From positions 1 through 37,855 of the forward strand of contig NZ_FRDN01000007.1 of NCBI RefSeq assembly GCF_900143285.1: DNA of 37,855 nucleotides, given 5' to 3'. Under the pieces are notes generated by a model, which ran no database searches, was not told where the DNA came from, and worked only from the letters and a program-made list of their open reading frames with translations. This document shows positions 14,465 through 23,573 of the stretch, in pieces (positions within the stretch are counted from its first letter, which is position 1; each line of letters opens with the position of its first letter). The translations under genes were made by a program, and so were the position numbers. This stretch comes from Desulfitobacterium chlororespirans DSM 11544 (lineage in GTDB: Bacteria; Bacillota; Desulfitobacteriia; Desulfitobacteriales; Desulfitobacteriaceae).

Positions 14465-16393
14465 TCACCTGCCACTTTTCAGCATTTTAAGCAGTGTGGG
14501 CCGGCTAATCCCCATCATTAATGCGAGTTCACCGTTGGAGATTTTTGTCTTCGCCTTTACTCTATGAACAATTTCTGCATTCATTTCCTCTAAGGACCGT
14601 ATCCGCACATTAATGGTGTCATTGTCTTGTTCTTCCTCCTCGCTGGCGTGCAGTGTGGGCCGGGTCGAGAATTCTTCTTCCAGCATCATTAAGATAATCT
14701 CGGGCAAATCATTTCCGTCGTCACACAGAACAACGCACCTTTCTATAAAATGATTCAACTGTCGTATATTTCCATACCATTCGCAATGGGATATTTTATC
14801 AAGAACAGCCGCAGACAGCTCAATATTCATTTTATGATACTTTTCGGTGTACTTTTGCAGATAGACTCTGACGAGGTGAGGTATATCCCCCCTTCTTTCT
14901 CGAAGAGGGGGCAGGGTTAGTTTCAAGACGTTTAAACGATAATACAGATCTTCTCTAAATTCTCCTTTTCTGACCAGATCCAGGAGATCCTCATTGGAAG
15001 CGGCTATGATGCGTACATCCACAGAAACAACCTGATCGCTGCCGATTCTGCGAATTTCCTTCTCCTGGAGAACCCTTAGAAGATTTGCTTGAACATCCTT
15101 TTTCATTTTATCTATTTCATCCAAAAACAGGGTTCCACCATGAGCTATTTCGAATAGCCCCGGTTTTCCGCCCTTACTTGCGCCCGTGAAGGCCCCTTCA
15201 CTGTAGCCGAAAAGCTCACTATTCAATAGGCTGCCATCCAATGAAGCACAATTGACCGCCACAAAAGGCTTACGGGAGCGTTGGCGGTGTCCATTATGAA
15301 TGCTTTGGGAGATAAGCTCCTTGCCGGTTCCGGTTTCTCCTTTGATCAGTACATTGCAGTCTGTATCAGCATATCTCATGGCCATAGTTATTACTTCAGA
15401 CATTTTACTGTTGTTGTTGATGATGTCTCTAAAATGATGTTTGGCCACCAATCCCTTGGTCCCGGTTGCTCTCATTTTTTCCCATTCTTCCTGATTAGCC
15501 TCTTTAAAATTAATCATAATGCCCCTGAATTGGTGATTGTGAAGAATCGGAACTTTATTAACCAAAATCGTTCCCTTCGGAGTATGGTGCAGGAAATTCA
15601 GCTTCTGATCAAAATCCTTTAACAGAGCTGCCAAGCTTGGACAGCCGCTCAGATCCTGGACAGATTTTCCTATCACATCTTTCTCATGGAGTCCAAAAAA
15701 CTTTGCTGCATTGGCATTAAAATTGACCAATATCCGATTCTCATTTAAATGAATCATCCCTTCGTGGGTAGAATCGGCCATTGTCTTGATGCATTCGTGG
15801 GAGACCTTCTCATTACGCTTAAGATCCACAAGTAACTGAGCATATTTAAAGGCTCTTCTAATCGTATATTCACCGCTCGTTACCGATACATATTGAATAT
15901 TTTTCCTCTCTACAGCTGATGAAATCTTTTCTCCGGCCCCAATGGCTACTTCTACTCCATCCTGATAGGCCTTTTCAACCTGAACCAGCACTTCCTTCCA
16001 ACTGTTATATCGATAGATGTGCGCGTCAATCTGTATCGCTGAACAAACGGCTTTGATCGCTTCGGTATCAATTTGTCCAGGATTAAACAGCCCTATGGTT
16101 TTTTTCGTTTTCTTTGCCTGTTCAAGAGCTATAACCAAGTCATACTCGGTTGGAAAAATATTTACCCAAGGCATTCTTCCCAAATTGTCCCGGAGCAACC
16201 CAAGGGTTGCGCCACCGGTGGCAATGATCGGATCCCAATGCTCCCGATGAGCCACTTTACCCCGAATGAGCTCTACCGCATCATCAAAGGTTGCTTCATA
16301 AGCATCAATTTCGAAGTTATATTCCTTTCTAATCTTTTCCAATAATCTAGTCGTTTTCTTATCTGGGGATGTCAAGACGATTTTTCCGAACAT
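14465..16393 (-). CDS. Sigma-54-dependent activator with PrpR-type sensor and PAS-like domain
   Basis: A 642-residue enhancer-binding protein. Residues about 10-190 resemble the PrpR N-terminal ligand-sensing domain, and 200-297 look like a PAS domain. The AAA+ domain has Walker A GETGTGKE (352-359), the sigma-54 contact loop GAFTGA (400-405) and Walker B GTLFLDEID (420-428). The last 40 or so residues form a Fis-like helix-turn-helix (ISNGELALMMGISRPTLLKM). GGGGGAAG precedes the ATG. It lies upstream of two transcription units with matching sigma-54 promoters and shared upstream motifs, so it very probably activates both. The inducer may be the imported acid or a CoA thioester; PrpR itself senses 2-methylcitrate. 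In front of the gene TATAAT occurs at 16470-16475 and 16447-16452 (minus strand), but without a good -35 box. Confidence 0.92.
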   Translation of the reverse strand: MFGKIVLTSPDKKTTRLLEKIRKEYNFEIDAYEATFDDAVELIRGKVAHREHWDPIIATGGATLGLLRDNLGRMPWVNIFPTEYDLVIALEQAKKTKKTIGLFNPGQIDTEAIKAVCSAIQIDAHIYRYNSWKEVLVQVEKAYQDGVEVAIGAGEKISSAVERKNIQYVSVTSGEYTIRRAFKYAQLLVDLKRNEKVSHECIKTMADSTHEGMIHLNENRILVNFNANAAKFFGLHEKDVIGKSVQDLSGCPSLAALLKDFDQKLNFLHHTPKGTILVNKVPILHNHQFRGIMINFKEANQEEWEKMRATGTKGLVAKHHFRDIINNNSKMSEVITMAMRYADTDCNVLIKGETGTGKELISQSIHNGHRQRSRKPFVAVNCASLDGSLLNSELFGYSEGAFTGASKGGKPGLFEIAHGGTLFLDEIDKMKKDVQANLLRVLQEKEIRRIGSDQVVSVDVRIIAASNEDLLDLVRKGEFREDLYYRLNVLKLTLPPLRERRGDIPHLVRVYLQKYTEKYHKMNIELSAAVLDKISHCEWYGNIRQLNHFIERCVVLCDDGNDLPEIILMMLEEEFSTRPTLHASEEEEQDNDTINVRIRSLEEMNAEIVHRVKAKTKISNGELALMMGISRPTLLKMLKSGR

Positions 16394-16511
16394 TTTTCTT
16401 CCCCCTAAAATCTAACTCCTAAATCCTGCATGACCATTCCGTATCCATTATAGTAACTGAATTTTCGGAATTATACAACAAGTCCTTCCCGACATGTAAT
16501 TAATTAAAAAC

Positions 16512-16554
16512 GAAGTGTTGCAATCTACCCGTCAAAGTAGTTTGGCAACACTTC
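16512..16554 (-). terminator. Terminator after the RNase J gene
   Basis: GAAGTGTTGC (16512-16521) pairs perfectly with GCAACACTTC (16545-16554) around a 23-base loop. On the minus strand the stem is followed by GTTTTTAATTAATT, a good U-rich tail. It lies 17 bases after the RNase J stop codon and separates the lysine/RNase J block from the activator gene. Confidence 0.8.
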
Positions 16555-16570
16555 ATTTTAGCAATAGGTC

Positions 16571-18235
16571 TTATTCTACTTCCTGAATAATCGGCAGAAT
16601 CATGGGGCGCCTCCGGGTTTTCTCATAGAAATGCTTGCTTAAGGTTTCTCGAACTTGTCCCTTTAGTACAGCCCATTCTGTAACATGATTCTCCCTGAGG
16701 CGGTTCATGGTTTGTCTTACTTTATCTTTTGCTTCTTCGAGCATGGATTCCGATTCCCGTACATAGACAAAGCCACGTGTTACTACATCAGGGCCTGCCA
16801 CAATAGCGCCGGAGCTGCGGCTAATCGTCATAACCACGATTAAAATGCCATCTTGAGAGAGTTGTTTCCGATCTCTTAGAACAATATTGCCGACATCGCC
16901 AACACCAAGTCCATCAATCAGCACTTTCCCAGCGGGAACTTTTCCCGCTATACTCGCTCCATGGCGAGTGAACTCAACAATTGTGCCATTATCAGCAACA
17001 AAAGTGTTCTCTCTGGAAATTCCCATTTGCTCGGCCAGTTTAGCATGCTTAATAAGCATACGGTACTCACCATGAACAGGAATGAAATACTGAGGACGAA
17101 TCATATTAAGCATGAGCTTAAGCTCTTCCTGGCTGGCGTGCCCGGAAACGTGCATACCCTGGTAAGATTCATAGATCACATTGGCACCGAGCTTAAACAA
17201 GAGGTCGATGGTTTTTGATACTGATTTTTCATTACCGGGGATAGGATTGGCAGATATGATCACTGTATCGCCGGGCTGAATTTCAATACGCCGGTGATCG
17301 CTCATAGCCATCCGGGTCAGAGCCGACATGGGCTCACCCTGACTGCCTGTCGTTAGAATACAAGCTTGATTGCCCGGCAAGTTCACCACTTCATCCACAT
17401 CAACCAAAGTATCCTCCGGTATATCTAAATACCCTAATTCAGAGGCTATGGCTACTGTGTTGACCATACTCCGGCCGACCACAGCAACCTTGCGGTTAGT
17501 ATGGTGCGCTGCCGTAATCACTTGCTGAAGTCTGTGGACATTGGTTGCAAAGCTGGCAATGATGATTCTGTCTTTGGCACTATTAAATGCTTCCTCGAAC
17601 ATGTGTCCCACGCTGCGTTCAGACATGGTAAAACCAGGCCGTTCCACATTGGTACTGTCGGACATCAGGCAAAGGACCCCTTTATCGCCCAGTTCAGCGA
17701 ACTTATGAATATCAATCTTTTCACCCATGACAGGAGTATGATCCACTTTGAAATCCCCAGTATGAACAATAGTACCCAGAGGAGTATGGATCGCCAGTGC
17801 CACTGCATCTGGAATACTGTGATTCACACTCAGGAACTCAACTTTAAAAACTCCAAGTTTAACCGTATCTCTGGGACGGACCACTGTGGCCTTGATATTA
17901 TCGAGATTTCCTTCTTTTAATTTGGATTGAATGAGTCCTAAGGTTAATCGTGTAGCAAAAATAGGAGCATCCAAGTCTTTGAGGAGATAAGGCAGTGCAC
18001 CAATATGGTCTTCATGACCATGAGTGACTAGAATCCCTTGAACCATGTCCTTATGTTCCAGCAGATAAGAATAATCTGGTATAACTATGTCTATCCCCAG
18101 CATCTCATCTTCGGGAAATGCCAATCCCGCATCTATAACGATCATTTGATTATCGTAACGAATCACGGTCATATTTTTACCGATCTCGCCTAATCCGCCT
18201 AAAGGTATGATCTGAACCTTATGTTCTTTTGGCAA
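16571..18235 (-). CDS. rnj: Ribonuclease J
   Basis: A 554-residue metallo-beta-lactamase/beta-CASP ribonuclease of full RNase J length, involved in 5'-to-3' and endonucleolytic mRNA decay. It starts KVQIIPLGGLGEIGKN and carries the zinc-binding THGHEDHIGA motif (71-80). The beta-CASP region includes SDSTNVERPG and, near the C-terminus, the HVSGHA and PVHGEYR segments. The start codon is TTG at 18235, supported by GGAGGTG seven or eight bases ahead; no ATG fits. In Bacillus subtilis the rnjB gene stands at this same place after dapA, so this is positionally the RnjB counterpart, though I cannot separate J1 from J2 by eye. It has its own leader and terminator. Confidence 0.95.
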   Translation of the reverse strand: MPKEHKVQIIPLGGLGEIGKNMTVIRYDNQMIVIDAGLAFPEDEMLGIDIVIPDYSYLLEHKDMVQGILVTHGHEDHIGALPYLLKDLDAPIFATRLTLGLIQSKLKEGNLDNIKATVVRPRDTVKLGVFKVEFLSVNHSIPDAVALAIHTPLGTIVHTGDFKVDHTPVMGEKIDIHKFAELGDKGVLCLMSDSTNVERPGFTMSERSVGHMFEEAFNSAKDRIIIASFATNVHRLQQVITAAHHTNRKVAVVGRSMVNTVAIASELGYLDIPEDTLVDVDEVVNLPGNQACILTTGSQGEPMSALTRMAMSDHRRIEIQPGDTVIISANPIPGNEKSVSKTIDLLFKLGANVIYESYQGMHVSGHASQEELKLMLNMIRPQYFIPVHGEYRMLIKHAKLAEQMGISRENTFVADNGTIVEFTRHGASIAGKVPAGKVLIDGLGVGDVGNIVLRDRKQLSQDGILIVVMTISRSSGAIVAGPDVVTRGFVYVRESESMLEEAKDKVRQTMNRLRENHVTEWAVLKGQVRETLSKHFYEKTRRRPMILPIIQEVE

Positions 18236-18530
18236 ATTTTTACACCTCCACCATATTTTTCCTTTTAATAGAACTATTTGTGCCTTCTTTTCACGGATCT
18301 TGCTAATTTGCTTCCACCTAAAAATGATAAGGAAACCCCCAAGAAGTTGTCCTTATACTATCATCCGCTCTAAACACGTTCTGATAGTGAAACAAAAAGA
18401 CTCGAAATACCCAAACGAATACAACGCCCTTGGTACTCGCTGATATTCCGCAAACAAATATGAAACTCACCGCACAATACAGTCAATCTATTATAACTCT
18501 TTATGTAAGGAAAGACAAGAGATAGAAAAA
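18236..18530 (-). promoter_or_regulatory. Leader and possible promoter of the RNase J gene
   Basis: There is no gene in the stretch between dapA and the RNase J start (18236-18616). On the minus strand a perfect TATAAT (18490-18495) stands 17 bases from TTGTCT (18513-18518), a reasonable vegetative promoter just downstream of the dapA terminator. This would leave an unusually long untranslated leader of about 245 bases before the TTG start. Nothing else is recognisable in it. Confidence 0.45.
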
Positions 18531-18564
18531 GCAGAAATTCAATCGAAAAAAATTGAATCTCTGC
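18524..18564 (-). terminator. Rho-independent terminator after dapA
   Basis: GCAGAAATTCAAT (18531-18543) pairs with ATTGAATCTCTGC (18552-18564) with one mismatch and an eight-base loop. On the minus strand the stem runs directly into TTTTTCT, a standard intrinsic terminator. It lies 52 bases after the dapA stop codon and ends the sporulation/lysine operon. Confidence 0.88.
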
Positions 18565-18616
18565 CTCTCGATAATTACCTTGTAAGTTTTTAAATAAGGT
18601 TTGTTTTTAACCGGTT

Positions 18617-19492
18617 CTACCCCTTGATCTTTTGGTAGAGATCATCCAAGAAGGCTTCTTCTTCCGGGGTGGCACAGACTAAGGGGAGTTTCACTCCTCC
18701 TGCATCAATGCCTGCTTTCTTTAAAAGATATTTAACAGGAACCGGATTGGTGGTCACAAACACTCCTTTGAACATAGGCATGAGCTTTAGATGCCATTGC
18801 AGGGCAGTCTGTGGTTCGCCATTAAACCAGGCATCAACCAATTGTTTGATTTCATCACCGACCACATGAGCCGCTACACTGATGATGCCGTCACAGCCTA
18901 AAGCCAGCATGGGCAAAGTTAAAGAATCGTCACCGCTATAAATCAGAAAGTCTTCCGGTAAAATACGTCTCATTTCGCTGACTTGATCCATGGAGCCGGC
19001 TGCTTCTTTAATGGAGGTTATGTTGGGGATTTCACTTAGCCGCAGAACCGTTTCCGGAAGAAGATTAATGGATGTTCTTCCCGGAATATTGTACACCATC
19101 AAAGGCAGGGATATTGCTTCAGCGATAGCTCGAAAATGTTGATACAATCCTTCTTGTGAAGGTTTATTGTAGTAGGGGACCACAGCCATGAGCCCATCTA
19201 CTCCGGTTTTCTCCGCTTGGCGTGCTAAATTAATACTCCCGTCCGTGGTGTTGGAGCCAATTCCGGCTATTACCGTTGCTCTGCTGCCTACAGCCTTCTT
19301 GACCGTTCTGAAAAGTTCAATCTTTTCTTCAGCCGATACTGTGGGAGATTCACCGGTGGTACCGCAAACAACGATTCCATCATTACCATGCTCTATGAGA
19401 TAATGTGCTAATTTCTCGGCTTCCGGGTAATTCACTTCCATTTTGTCATTAAAGGGTGTGACCATTGCCGTCATAATCCTATTCAAAGCCAT
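18617..19492 (-). CDS. dapA: 4-hydroxy-tetrahydrodipicolinate synthase
   Basis: A 291-residue DapA, the normal length, condensing pyruvate with aspartate semialdehyde as the first committed step to lysine, diaminopimelate and dipicolinate. The Schiff-base lysine is Lys162 in TSIKEAAG. Tyr134 in VYNIPGRT and Thr45/Thr46 in CGTTGESP complete the catalytic site, and Arg139 is in place for the substrate carboxylate. GAGGAG precedes the ATG. The gene follows aspartokinase by 29 bases and ends at a clear terminator. The order asd, aspartokinase, dapA is that of the Bacillus subtilis dipicolinate/lysine operon. Confidence 0.97.
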   Translation of the reverse strand: MALNRIMTAMVTPFNDKMEVNYPEAEKLAHYLIEHGNDGIVVCGTTGESPTVSAEEKIELFRTVKKAVGSRATVIAGIGSNTTDGSINLARQAEKTGVDGLMAVVPYYNKPSQEGLYQHFRAIAEAISLPLMVYNIPGRTSINLLPETVLRLSEIPNITSIKEAAGSMDQVSEMRRILPEDFLIYSGDDSLTLPMLALGCDGIISVAAHVVGDEIKQLVDAWFNGEPQTALQWHLKLMPMFKGVFVTTNPVPVKYLLKKAGIDAGGVKLPLVCATPEEEAFLDDLYQKIKG

Positions 19493-19521
19493 ATCTCTCT
19501 CAACTCCTCATTTGCTTGTTT

Positions 19522-20751
19522 TTAACAGGCACCCAACAGAAACTTCTTGTGGAGTGCTTGCACTGCCGGAACCATATCCTCTTTATTGACAAGTACCCAT
19601 ATAGTTGTGTGAGAGTCTGCTGACTGCAAGATACGGACACCCGCATCGGATAAGGCCTCCACCATATTGGCCATCACACCGGGAACTCCTGCGATACCCG
19701 CTCCGACGATGGAGACTTTGGCACATCCAGAGACCGCTGTAGGCTTAAATCCTAAATTATCGAGAATGCTCATAGCTTTTTCGGCTATTTCATCAGGTAC
19801 GGTGTAAAGCACACTCTCCAACTGAACACTTATAAAGTCAACACTAATATCCGCCAAAGCCATTCCCTTAAAGATCTGTTTATCGACTTGCAGCACATCG
19901 GCTACATCATGAGTGGGTACTTGAATCTGGGTTACATTGGGCGTATGGGCAATCCCCGTAATCGTTCGGTCTCCCGTAATATCTGTTCCCACTCCCATGT
20001 CGGGCTGTATGCTTGTTACTAAAGTCCCTCGGGCATCGGAAAATGTACATTTGATCCAAATGGGAATATTTCGTTGCATAGCAATTTCCACCGCACGGGG
20101 ATGAATCACTTTGGCTCCTTGATGGGCCAAATGACATATCTCATTATAGGTTACCACATCTAAGATACGGGCATCCTCAACAATACGCGGATCGGCAGTC
20201 ATAATTCCTTCCACATCCGTATAGATATCGATGGCCTCGGCATTTAAAGCAACTCCCAGAGCTGAAGCTGTGGTATCACTTCCCCCGCGACCTAATGTGG
20301 TGACCTGGCCATCTTCGGTAACTCCTTGAAAACCGGTAACGACAACAACCCTTCCCTCACTTAGATGATCAAGGATCCCTTTCGGCTCTACGCGAATGAT
20401 GCGGGCGTCTCCATAACAATCATTGGTTATAATTCCTGCTTGACCACCGGTTAACAGGATTGCATCAAGCCCCATGCTCTTTAGGGTGCTGGTCAAAACC
20501 ACACCGGAGATGATTTCCCCACAGCTCATCAAAAGATCCATTTCCCGCTTGGGTGATTCAAGGGTAATGCCGTTGACCAGATTTATAAAGGTATCTGTCG
20601 CATAGGGATCCCCACTGCGTCCAATAGCGGAAACTACAACAACAGGTGAATATCCTTCCCGCACTGCTTCAGAGACTTTTGCGGCAACCTGGGCACGACG
20701 TTCAGCACTGGATACTGAAGTTCCCCCAAACTTTTGGACCAAAACACGCAC
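19522..20751 (-). CDS. dapG: Aspartate kinase
   Basis: A 409-residue aspartokinase that phosphorylates aspartate for the lysine, threonine and methionine family and for cell-wall diaminopimelate. The kinase signature KFGGTS (7-12), the substrate loop GFQGVTEDG (140-148) and GRGGSD (154-159) are intact. Two ACT domains fill the last 150 residues or so, implying feedback control by an end product. The start is GTG with AGGAGGAG ahead. Its position between asd and dapA matches B. subtilis dapG, the diaminopimelate-sensitive isozyme; the symbol rests on that synteny, and the effector here is not proven. No lysine riboswitch is apparent upstream. Confidence 0.93.
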   Translation of the reverse strand: MRVLVQKFGGTSVSSAERRAQVAAKVSEAVREGYSPVVVVSAIGRSGDPYATDTFINLVNGITLESPKREMDLLMSCGEIISGVVLTSTLKSMGLDAILLTGGQAGIITNDCYGDARIIRVEPKGILDHLSEGRVVVVTGFQGVTEDGQVTTLGRGGSDTTASALGVALNAEAIDIYTDVEGIMTADPRIVEDARILDVVTYNEICHLAHQGAKVIHPRAVEIAMQRNIPIWIKCTFSDARGTLVTSIQPDMGVGTDITGDRTITGIAHTPNVTQIQVPTHDVADVLQVDKQIFKGMALADISVDFISVQLESVLYTVPDEIAEKAMSILDNLGFKPTAVSGCAKVSIVGAGIAGVPGVMANMVEALSDAGVRILQSADSHTTIWVLVNKEDMVPAVQALHKKFLLGAC

Positions 20752-20885
20752 CTGAACTCCTCCTGTCGCCTCACATTATTGTTCAATTATTCTATTCACT
20801 TATCCAGAGGCTGTATGCTTGTGCTTTTAACATTTTAATATGGACCCTGCTGCGAACACTCTTCTCTACAGTGCTCACAATCAGG

Positions 20886-21875
20886 CTATAATAAGAGTTC
20901 GGCAATCTGTATCGTATTGGTTGCGGCTCCCTTACGAATTTGGTCACCAACAACCCAAAGATTGATCCCATTTTCAATGGAAAAATCTTTACGGATACGT
21001 CCTACATAGACTTCATCGGTGTCTGAAGTGAACCAAGGCATGGGGTAACGATCTTCTGCCGGATTATCCTCAACGATAACTCCCGGAGCCTTTTGAAAGG
21101 CTGCCTTGACCTCCTCCAAGCCGACATTTCGTTCTGTTTCTATGTTAATTGACTCGGAATGGCTTCTTAAAACAGGAACCCGGACTGTGGTTGCCGTAAT
21201 CGGCATCGTGTCCACATGGAAGATCTTCTGGGTCTCCTTAACCATCTTCCACTCTTCTTTGGTGTAATCCCCTTCCTGGAATACATCAATTCTGGGAATC
21301 AGATTAAAGGCAATTTGATACGGGAAGGTCTGGCTCTTCAATTCTTCCCCTTGCGCCCAATCGCGAACCTGGCCTTCCAATTCCTCAATCCCTTCGCGTC
21401 CTGCTCCGGAGACGGCCTGATAAGTTGACACAACCACCCTCTTAATCCCTGCCAGGTCAAAGATAGGTTTCAAGGCGACGGCCATAATAATCGTTGAACA
21501 GTTAGGATTAGCGATGATCCCTTTATGCCATTTCACATCTTCCGGATTGACTTCGGGTACGACCAGAGGGACCTTGGGATCAAGGCGATAAGCACTGCTG
21601 TTATCAATCACTACAGCCCCACTTTTAACCGCGGAAGGAGCAAACTCTGTACTGGATGATCCGCCGGCAAATAATGCTATATCGATGCCTTTAAAGCTAT
21701 CATGGGTAGTTTCTTGAACCTCAATTTCCCGGCCTTGCCAAAGGACTTTTTTGCCTGCGGAACGTTTCGTAGCTAATAAGCGTAATTCCTCCACAGGAAA
21801 ATTCCTTTCCACAAGGATTTTTAAGAACTCTTGTCCAACCGCACCTGTAGCTCCAACAATTGCAACATTCGGCAT
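20886..21875 (-). CDS. asd: Aspartate-semialdehyde dehydrogenase
   Basis: A 329-residue NADPH-dependent enzyme that reduces aspartyl phosphate to aspartate semialdehyde, the substrate of the downstream DapA. The nucleotide-binding motif GATGAVGQ (8-15) and the catalytic cysteine in NPNCSTI (Cys126) are present, and length and start match the family. AAGGAGG precedes the ATG. It lies between dpaB and the aspartokinase gene, separated from the latter by 134 bases and from dpaB by 96 bases holding a strong hairpin. In spores its product feeds both diaminopimelate and dipicolinate. Confidence 0.97.
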   Translation of the reverse strand: MPNVAIVGATGAVGQEFLKILVERNFPVEELRLLATKRSAGKKVLWQGREIEVQETTHDSFKGIDIALFAGGSSSTEFAPSAVKSGAVVIDNSSAYRLDPKVPLVVPEVNPEDVKWHKGIIANPNCSTIIMAVALKPIFDLAGIKRVVVSTYQAVSGAGREGIEELEGQVRDWAQGEELKSQTFPYQIAFNLIPRIDVFQEGDYTKEEWKMVKETQKIFHVDTMPITATTVRVPVLRSHSESINIETERNVGLEEVKAAFQKAPGVIVEDNPAEDRYPMPWFTSDTDEVYVGRIRKDFSIENGINLWVVGDQIRKGAATNTIQIAELLL

Positions 21876-21912
21876 AAATGTTCCTCCTTAATATACTGAT
21901 AAAATACTAGGA

Positions 21913-21946
21913 ATATGGTGCTAAGCCTGAAAGCACAGCACCATAT
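21913..21946 (-). other. Intercistronic hairpin between dpaB and asd
   Basis: ATATGGTGCT (21913-21922) pairs perfectly with AGCACCATAT (21937-21946), ten base pairs around a 14-base loop. On the minus strand the next bases are TCCTAGTATTTTAT, without an immediate U-run, so termination would be partial at best. The geometry, ten pairs and 14 loop bases, is the same as that of the hairpin before dapB (24397-24430). Confidence 0.55.
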
Positions 21947-21971
21947 CCACCTACTGATCAGTTTGAGTTTA

Positions 21972-22559
21972 TTAGTGATAATCAACCAGTATGGGCTGAA
22001 TTTGTTTTCCCTCATAAGCCATGAGAATTGTATCCGGAATTTTATCCATATGCGCCACTAAAGAATTCGCTTTTGTAGCCGGGCTATCCTGCCCAAATGG
22101 AACGAGAAATATATTTTTTGTACATAATAGTGTCCCGATATTCCGTGCGTTCAATCCCAGGCCATCATTGGTTGAGATGGCTATCACCAAAGGCCGCTGA
22201 TTACGAAGATGGGCTTTAGCCGCCATCAGCACCGGAGTGTCGGTAATACCATTGGCCAGCTTTGCCAGTGTATTGCCTGTACAGGGCGCAATGAGCAGGC
22301 AGTCAAATTTTTTCTGCGGCCCGATGGGTTCAGCATCCGGGATGGTCTGAATAACCTTTTTCTGGGTTATTTCTTCGAATTTGTTCTTCCAGTCCTCTGC
22401 TTTGCCAAATCGTGTGTCCATGGTATCTACGGCATAAGAGATAATGGGCGTTAAATCCGCTCCTTCTTCAACCATCTTACGCATGACCTCAGTGATTTCA
22501 TGCAAGGTGCAATGTGAGCCCGTTACAGCAAAACCAATCTTTAACCCGTCAAGTTTCAT
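21972..22559 (-). CDS. dpaB: Dipicolinate synthase, flavoprotein subunit B
   Basis: A 195-residue flavoprotein-family subunit that acts with DpaA to oxidise the DapA product to dipicolinate for the spore core. It has the FMN-binding-type start KIGFAVTGSHCTLHE and the APCTGNTLAKLA segment near residue 90 typical of this family. Length agrees with B. subtilis SpoVFB. GGAGGTG precedes the ATG, 18 bases after dpaA. Its presence, with DpaA, is direct evidence that the organism forms endospores. Sporulation control is expected, but no sigma-factor promoter could be recognised. Confidence 0.93.
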   Translation of the reverse strand: MKLDGLKIGFAVTGSHCTLHEITEVMRKMVEEGADLTPIISYAVDTMDTRFGKAEDWKNKFEEITQKKVIQTIPDAEPIGPQKKFDCLLIAPCTGNTLAKLANGITDTPVLMAAKAHLRNQRPLVIAISTNDGLGLNARNIGTLLCTKNIFLVPFGQDSPATKANSLVAHMDKIPDTILMAYEGKQIQPILVDYH

Positions 22560-22577
22560 GCCTTCGTCACCTCCACT

Positions 22578-23489
22578 TCAAAACTTTAAAGAGGCATTCT
22601 TTGTGGTCAGGTGGCGAAGAATAAGTTGCGGGTAGACTTGAGCAAGAATTTTCCCTGCTGCCTTGGGTGCAACCTTACCGGGTAGACCTGGAGCAAGCAT
22701 TGCTTTGATGCCTTTAGCCTTGGCGTATTCAAAATCCGTGCCGCCGGGAAGTGAAGCAATGTCGATAATGACAGCCTCCTGATTCACCTGTTCCAACATG
22801 ACTTTGTCCAGAATCAGGTGAGGAACTGTATTGAAAATAAGTTCCGCCTTCCCAATCTTTTCATCCAGATCAGCAAAATGAACCGCCTCCAGACCCATTT
22901 CCAAGGCCCTGGCCAGATCCGCCGCTTTCCGGGCTACTCCGGTAACATGAGCCCCCATCCCTTTTAAGGTCCGGGCAAGAGTCCAGCCACATCGCCCCAG
23001 GCCAAGCACAAAGCTCTCACTGCCGTGGATGGTGATGGGGGAGGCCTCCATGGCCATTTGGATAGCTCCTTCCGCTGAAGGGATCGAGTTGAGAATAGCA
23101 AGTTGATCAAGGTTAGCCGTTTCGACAATCTGGATTCCCAGCATTTCTGCAGCTGATTTTAAGGCGGGACGAGCCCACCCGATAAAAAGCGGCACCTTAG
23201 GCGAAACAGCTTTTAACAGTTCCTTATTCAGCACAATCGGCGTATCGGAATACTTAGCTTTGACATCCCCACGTTCATCGGTACCGTACATTGGAAAAAG
23301 CAGAACATCTGCCTTCTCTACCGCTTCCAGCGGTGAAGAAAGGAGTGTCACCCCTTGGATTGGAGGTGCTTTTTCAAATCCGACCCCGACTATGTAGGCC
23401 CCTAGCTTTTGAAGCTCCGGAATCATATAAATCTCTCGGTCATCCCCTCCAATTACAGCTACTCGAATTCCAGTTAGACCCGCACTCAT
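22578..23489 (-). CDS. dpaA: Dipicolinate synthase, subunit A
   Basis: A 303-residue protein matching SpoVFA/DpaA, which with DpaB makes dipicolinic acid in the mother cell during sporulation. The N-terminal part begins GIRVAVIGGDDREIYM, and a Rossmann-type NAD(P) motif GLGRCG (163-168) opens the second domain. An in-frame ATG ten codons upstream (23519) has no ribosome binding site, whereas the chosen ATG at 23489 has AAGGGGG seven bases ahead. It lies 84 bases after dapB and 18 before dpaB. Confidence 0.93.
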   Translation of the reverse strand: MSAGLTGIRVAVIGGDDREIYMIPELQKLGAYIVGVGFEKAPPIQGVTLLSSPLEAVEKADVLLFPMYGTDERGDVKAKYSDTPIVLNKELLKAVSPKVPLFIGWARPALKSAAEMLGIQIVETANLDQLAILNSIPSAEGAIQMAMEASPITIHGSESFVLGLGRCGWTLARTLKGMGAHVTGVARKAADLARALEMGLEAVHFADLDEKIGKAELIFNTVPHLILDKVMLEQVNQEAVIIDIASLPGGTDFEYAKAKGIKAMLAPGLPGKVAPKAAGKILAQVYPQLILRHLTTKNASLKF

Positions 23490-23573
23490 CTTGAAGCCCC
23501 CTTTGAGACTGTGTCCCATGACTACTATCCAGTATATGAGGAAAGATAGAATGCGGTTCCCCGATGAGGATTC

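Noticed and set aside
20752-20885. Lysine riboswitch upstream of the aspartokinase gene
   Set aside because: The 134-base gap is too short for the known lysine riboswitch and shows none of its conserved arms.
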